From Bacillus massilinigeriensis (GTDB lineage Bacteria; Bacillota; Bacilli; Bacillales; Cytobacillaceae): a stretch of 33,379 bases of DNA. Location: the NCBI RefSeq assembly GCF_900117315.1, contig NZ_LT630337.1:388040-421418 (forward strand), given 5' to 3'. A program made the position numbers and the translations under genes. Under the pieces are notes generated by a model. That model made no database searches and was not told the DNA's origin. It worked only from the letters and a program-made list of their open reading frames with translations. How positions within the stretch are numbered: the first letter of the stretch is position 1; every line of letters starts with the position of its first letter. This document shows, piece by piece, positions 31,010 to 33,379 of this stretch.

Positions 31010-32563
31010 TTAAAACACTTTCGTAGTCCAATCCTCACAATTCCAAACATCGGTCGCAATTTCACGATAGAATTCTGGTTCGTGGGATACCATCAAGATA
31101 CTTCCTCGATATGCCTTTAAAGCACGCTTTAATTCTTCTTTTGCATCCACATCCAAGTGATTGGTAGGTTCGTCTAGTATTAATAGGTTCGTTTCGGTGT
31201 TTAAAATTTTACACAAACGAACTTTGGCTTTTTCACCACCAGAAAGGACTTCAATTTTACTTTCAATATGTTTCGTCGTTAGTCCACATTTTGCAAGAGC
31301 GGCACGGACTTCCGCTTGATTCATACTTGGGAACTCGTTCCAAATCTCTTCAATACAAGTATTGTAGTTAGATTGTTTCACTTCTTGCTCGAAGTAACCG
31401 ATGTATTGATACTCACCACGTTCCACTTTACCAGAAATGGGTTTAATCAATCCAAGAATACTTTTTAACAGAGTAGACTTACCAATCCCGTTTGCACCCA
31501 CGAATGCAATTTTTTGTCCACGCTCCATTTTCAAATTTAGAGGGCGAGAAAGAGGTTCATTGTAACCAATAACAAGATCTTCAGTCTCAAAGATCCAACG
31601 ACTAGATGAACGAGCTTCTTTGAACTTAAATTCTGGTTTCGGTTTCTCTTTCCCCAATTCTATAATATCCATTTTGTCGAGCTTCTTTTGACGAGACATT
31701 GCCATATTACGAGTCGCAACACTTGCCTTGTTACGAGCAACGAAATCCTTTAAATCAGCAATTTCTTGTTGTTGACGCTTGTAGGCAGCCTCTAGCTGTT
31801 GCTTCTTCATTTCATATATTTTTAAGAAGTTATCATAGTCACCAACATAGCGATTCAACTCTTGGTTTTCCATGTGATAGATCAAGTTAACAACATTATT
31901 CAAGAATGGAATATCATGTGAAATCAAGATAAACGCATTCTCATATTCCTGTAAGTAGCGCTTCAACCATTCGATATGCTGTTCATCTAAGTAGTTCGTA
32001 GGCTCATCTAGTAATAGGATTTCAGGCTTTTCTAGCAAAAGCTTAGCTAGCAAAACTTTCGTACGTTGCCCACCGCTAAGATCATCTACATCTCGATCGA
32101 GTCCAACATCGTCTAATCCTAGACCACGTGCAACTTCTTCCACCTTTGAATTAATTTGATAGAAGTCATTACTATCTAAAGTTTCTTGTAGCTCTCCAAC
32201 TTCTTCAAGTAATGCATCGATATCAGCACCTTCATCGCCCATTTTTGCATAAAGTTCATTGATTTCTGATTCAGCATCAAACAGATATTGAAAGGCAGAA
32301 CTCAAAGCATCACGCATTGTAGTACCTTTTTGAAGGACAGCATGCTGATCCAAATAACCAACACGAACTTTTCGTGACCACTGAACTTTCCCTTCATCGG
32401 GTTGCAATTTACCAGTAACAATATTCATGAAGGTAGACTTACCCTCACCATTTGCTCCAACTAGTCCAACATGCTCCCCTTTTAATAGTCGAAAAGACAC
32501 ATTATTAAAAATCGCACGATCACCAAAGCCGTGACTTAAATTTTGTACATTTAATACACTCAT
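31010..32563 (-). CDS. yfmM: ABC-F family ATPase, YfmM type
   Basis: A 517-residue soluble protein with two ABC ATPase domains and no membrane segment. Domain 1: Walker A GANGEGKST (37-45), signature LSGGQ (162-166), Walker B LLLDEPTNYLD (183-193). The linker has coiled-coil helices (EMKKQQLEAAYKRQQQEIAD). Domain 2: Walker A GANGIGKST (357-365), LSGGE (440-444), Walker B LLILDEPTNHLD (460-471). It follows B. subtilis YfmM closely in length and in its start SVLNVQNLSHGFGDRAIF. ABC-F proteins act on ribosomes, in translation quality control or antibiotic resistance; which of these applies is not visible. AAGGGG precedes the ATG. Confidence 0.92.
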   Translation of the reverse strand: MSVLNVQNLSHGFGDRAIFNNVSFRLLKGEHVGLVGANGEGKSTFMNIVTGKLQPDEGKVQWSRKVRVGYLDQHAVLQKGTTMRDALSSAFQYLFDAESEINELYAKMGDEGADIDALLEEVGELQETLDSNDFYQINSKVEEVARGLGLDDVGLDRDVDDLSGGQRTKVLLAKLLLEKPEILLLDEPTNYLDEQHIEWLKRYLQEYENAFILISHDIPFLNNVVNLIYHMENQELNRYVGDYDNFLKIYEMKKQQLEAAYKRQQQEIADLKDFVARNKASVATRNMAMSRQKKLDKMDIIELGKEKPKPEFKFKEARSSSRWIFETEDLVIGYNEPLSRPLNLKMERGQKIAFVGANGIGKSTLLKSILGLIKPISGKVERGEYQYIGYFEQEVKQSNYNTCIEEIWNEFPSMNQAEVRAALAKCGLTTKHIESKIEVLSGGEKAKVRLCKILNTETNLLILDEPTNHLDVDAKEELKRALKAYRGSILMVSHEPEFYREIATDVWNCEDWTTKVF

Positions 32564-33086
32564 TTTTTTAACCCCTTATCTAATGTCACATGTGGATATC
32601 TTACTAGATTTTGGCTGTTTTTTCTACTTGAAGTTTTTTCTTGTGAGAAAGGTGGATTTAGTGCCTGGACCCAATGTGTTAAAGTGTAAACGTACTGGGG
32701 CAGGTACCAAATTCAAATTATAGAAGCTCAATATTTTGTTATTTAATATCTTTGTTCTTCTATAATAATATGTCCAAGCTTTATACTCTCGTTGTTACAA
32801 CTTCAAATTGATTAATGAAGAGGTCAATCTTTTTTATTTAATCGTTTGTAAAAAGTATTTCTTGATGTAAATGTTAAACACATTTAAAAAATTAAAATCA
32901 TTGATCTTTCTAGTGTTTTACCTATTTCAGGATTTGTAAACTGGTCTCGATGGATAACAACATGAGTGGGTCGAATCCTTTTGTTTCACTAGCAACTAGG
33001 ACATTAATTTCAAGATAGAAACAAGAGGAAATTGACCATGTTTCATAATATATAAAAATAACATATTAGTTTTTTTGTAAAAGGTG
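32564..33086. other. Intergenic region between yfmM and the rRNA promoters
   Basis: About 520 bases without a supported gene. It is AT-rich and contains no convincing hairpin apart from a weak repeat around 32660-32705 (GCCTGGACCC and GGGGCAGGT). It holds the divergent promoter region for yfmM; I could not define its -35 and -10. Confidence 0.5.
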
Positions 33087-33115
33087 TTGACTTTTATATA
33101 ACACGATAGTAATAT
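33087..33115 (+). promoter_or_regulatory. rRNA operon promoter P1
   Basis: TTGACT (33087-33092), 17 bases, TAATAT (33110-33115), with a second overlapping TATAAT at 33113. An AT-rich upstream stretch is typical of an UP element. It lies 268 bases before 16S. Confidence 0.75.
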
Positions 33116-33232
33116 AATAAGAGTCGTCGCTGAACGGCGATGAAAGACGAAAGAAAATGTTAATATATATATGACTTTGAAAAAATAACCTTTAGGTTTA
33201 CCTTTGATAAATATTATTTCAAAAAAATAATA

Positions 33233-33261
33233 TTGACGGTTTTGAAATCATTTGATATATT
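33233..33261 (+). promoter_or_regulatory. rRNA operon promoter P2
   Basis: TTGACG (33233-33238), 17 bases, TATATT (33256-33261), with AT-rich sequence upstream. Tandem P1/P2 promoters are usual for Bacillus rrn operons. Confidence 0.8.
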
Positions 33262-33280
33262 AATATCTCGTCTCGAAAAT

Positions 33281-33302
33281 AGTTCTTTGAAAACTAAACA
33301 AA
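33281..33302 (+). promoter_or_regulatory. rrn leader boxA-like antitermination element
   Basis: AGTTCTTTGAAAACTAAACA resembles the boxA of Bacillus rRNA leaders (TGTTCTTTGAAAACTA). It lies downstream of P2 and before 16S. Confidence 0.7.
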
Positions 33303-33354
33303 AGCAGAAACGTCAACGTTAATTCTATTTATAAATGAAGAGCTAATCTTACTC

Positions 33355-33379
33355 TTTTTCGGAGAGTTTGATCCTGGCT
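33355..33379 (+). rRNA. 16S ribosomal RNA, 5' end (partial)
   Basis: TTTTTCGGAGAGTTTGATCC and the following TGGCT match the universal 16S start (GGAGAGTTTGATCCTGGCT). Only the first 25 or so bases are in the window; the exact mature end is estimated by comparison with B. subtilis. Confidence 0.95.

Noticed and set aside
32968-32978. GGGTCGAATCC resembling a tRNA T-arm
   Set aside because: It lacks a full T stem, and no acceptor, D or anticodon arms were found around it.
1-33379. CRISPR array
   Set aside because: No set of regularly spaced 25-40 base direct repeats was found.

Overview
The window looks like the chromosome of a low-GC Bacillaceae-type Firmicute. Evidence: AT-rich codon use, strong AGGAGG-type ribosome binding sites with frequent TTG and GTG starts, many lipoproteins with LxGC lipoboxes, and close relatives of Bacillus genes (a YfmM-type ABC-F ATPase, a YoaP-type acetyltransferase, YczI/DUF3953 and YhfM-like proteins). 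A ribosomal RNA operon starts at the right edge, with tandem promoters, a boxA-like leader and the first bases of 16S. No database search was possible; family names come from recognising motifs.

Layout. 1-363: tail of an IS256-family transposase with three hairpins. 570-4447: two divergent ECF sigma / DUF4179 anti-sigma pairs around a 230-bp control region. 4613-15474: a long, mostly co-directional series of small genes: lipoproteins, small membrane proteins and DUF families (DUF1835/DUF3658, DUF5071, DUF4279, DUF3953, DUF6518-like, DUF4275, DUF3888), most with their own ribosome binding site and some with their own terminator. One small gene on the opposite strand (11221-11481) has a structured leader. 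15475-16131: no gene, but hairpins, a perfect DnaA box and CCTGT repeats. 16273-17634: a secreted CAP-domain protein with a C-terminal stalk domain.

17750-26830 is an accessory region full of wreckage: a broken gene of an unnamed family, a 5'-truncated and twice frameshifted TnsD (TniQ-family target selector of Tn7-like transposons), a decayed minus-strand gene, the N-terminus of a possible abortive-infection protein cut off near a complete IS3-family element, a divergent pair (HTH protein / DUF6414 protein), yoaP, remnants of a GNAT acetyltransferase, acetone carboxylase gamma subunit and an IS1182 transposase, and a broken second copy of the DUF3658 region of the gene at 5345. 27042-28109 is an unrecognised intact gene. 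28110-28773 holds an orphan operator-like palindrome, promoter and hairpin. 28774-30721 is a third ECF sigma / DUF4179 pair. 31010-32563 is yfmM, followed by the rrn promoter region.

Functional reading: three sigma/anti-sigma switches suggest envelope-stress or surface signalling, consistent with the many surface lipoproteins between them, though no target promoter was proved. The most notable unexplained items are the HTH/DUF6414 divergent pair, the structured leader at 11507-11570, the orphan operator unit at 28166-28279, the origin-like tract at 15.5 kb and the TnsD remnant. I found no CRISPR array, no tRNA and no clearly intact new multi-gene system.
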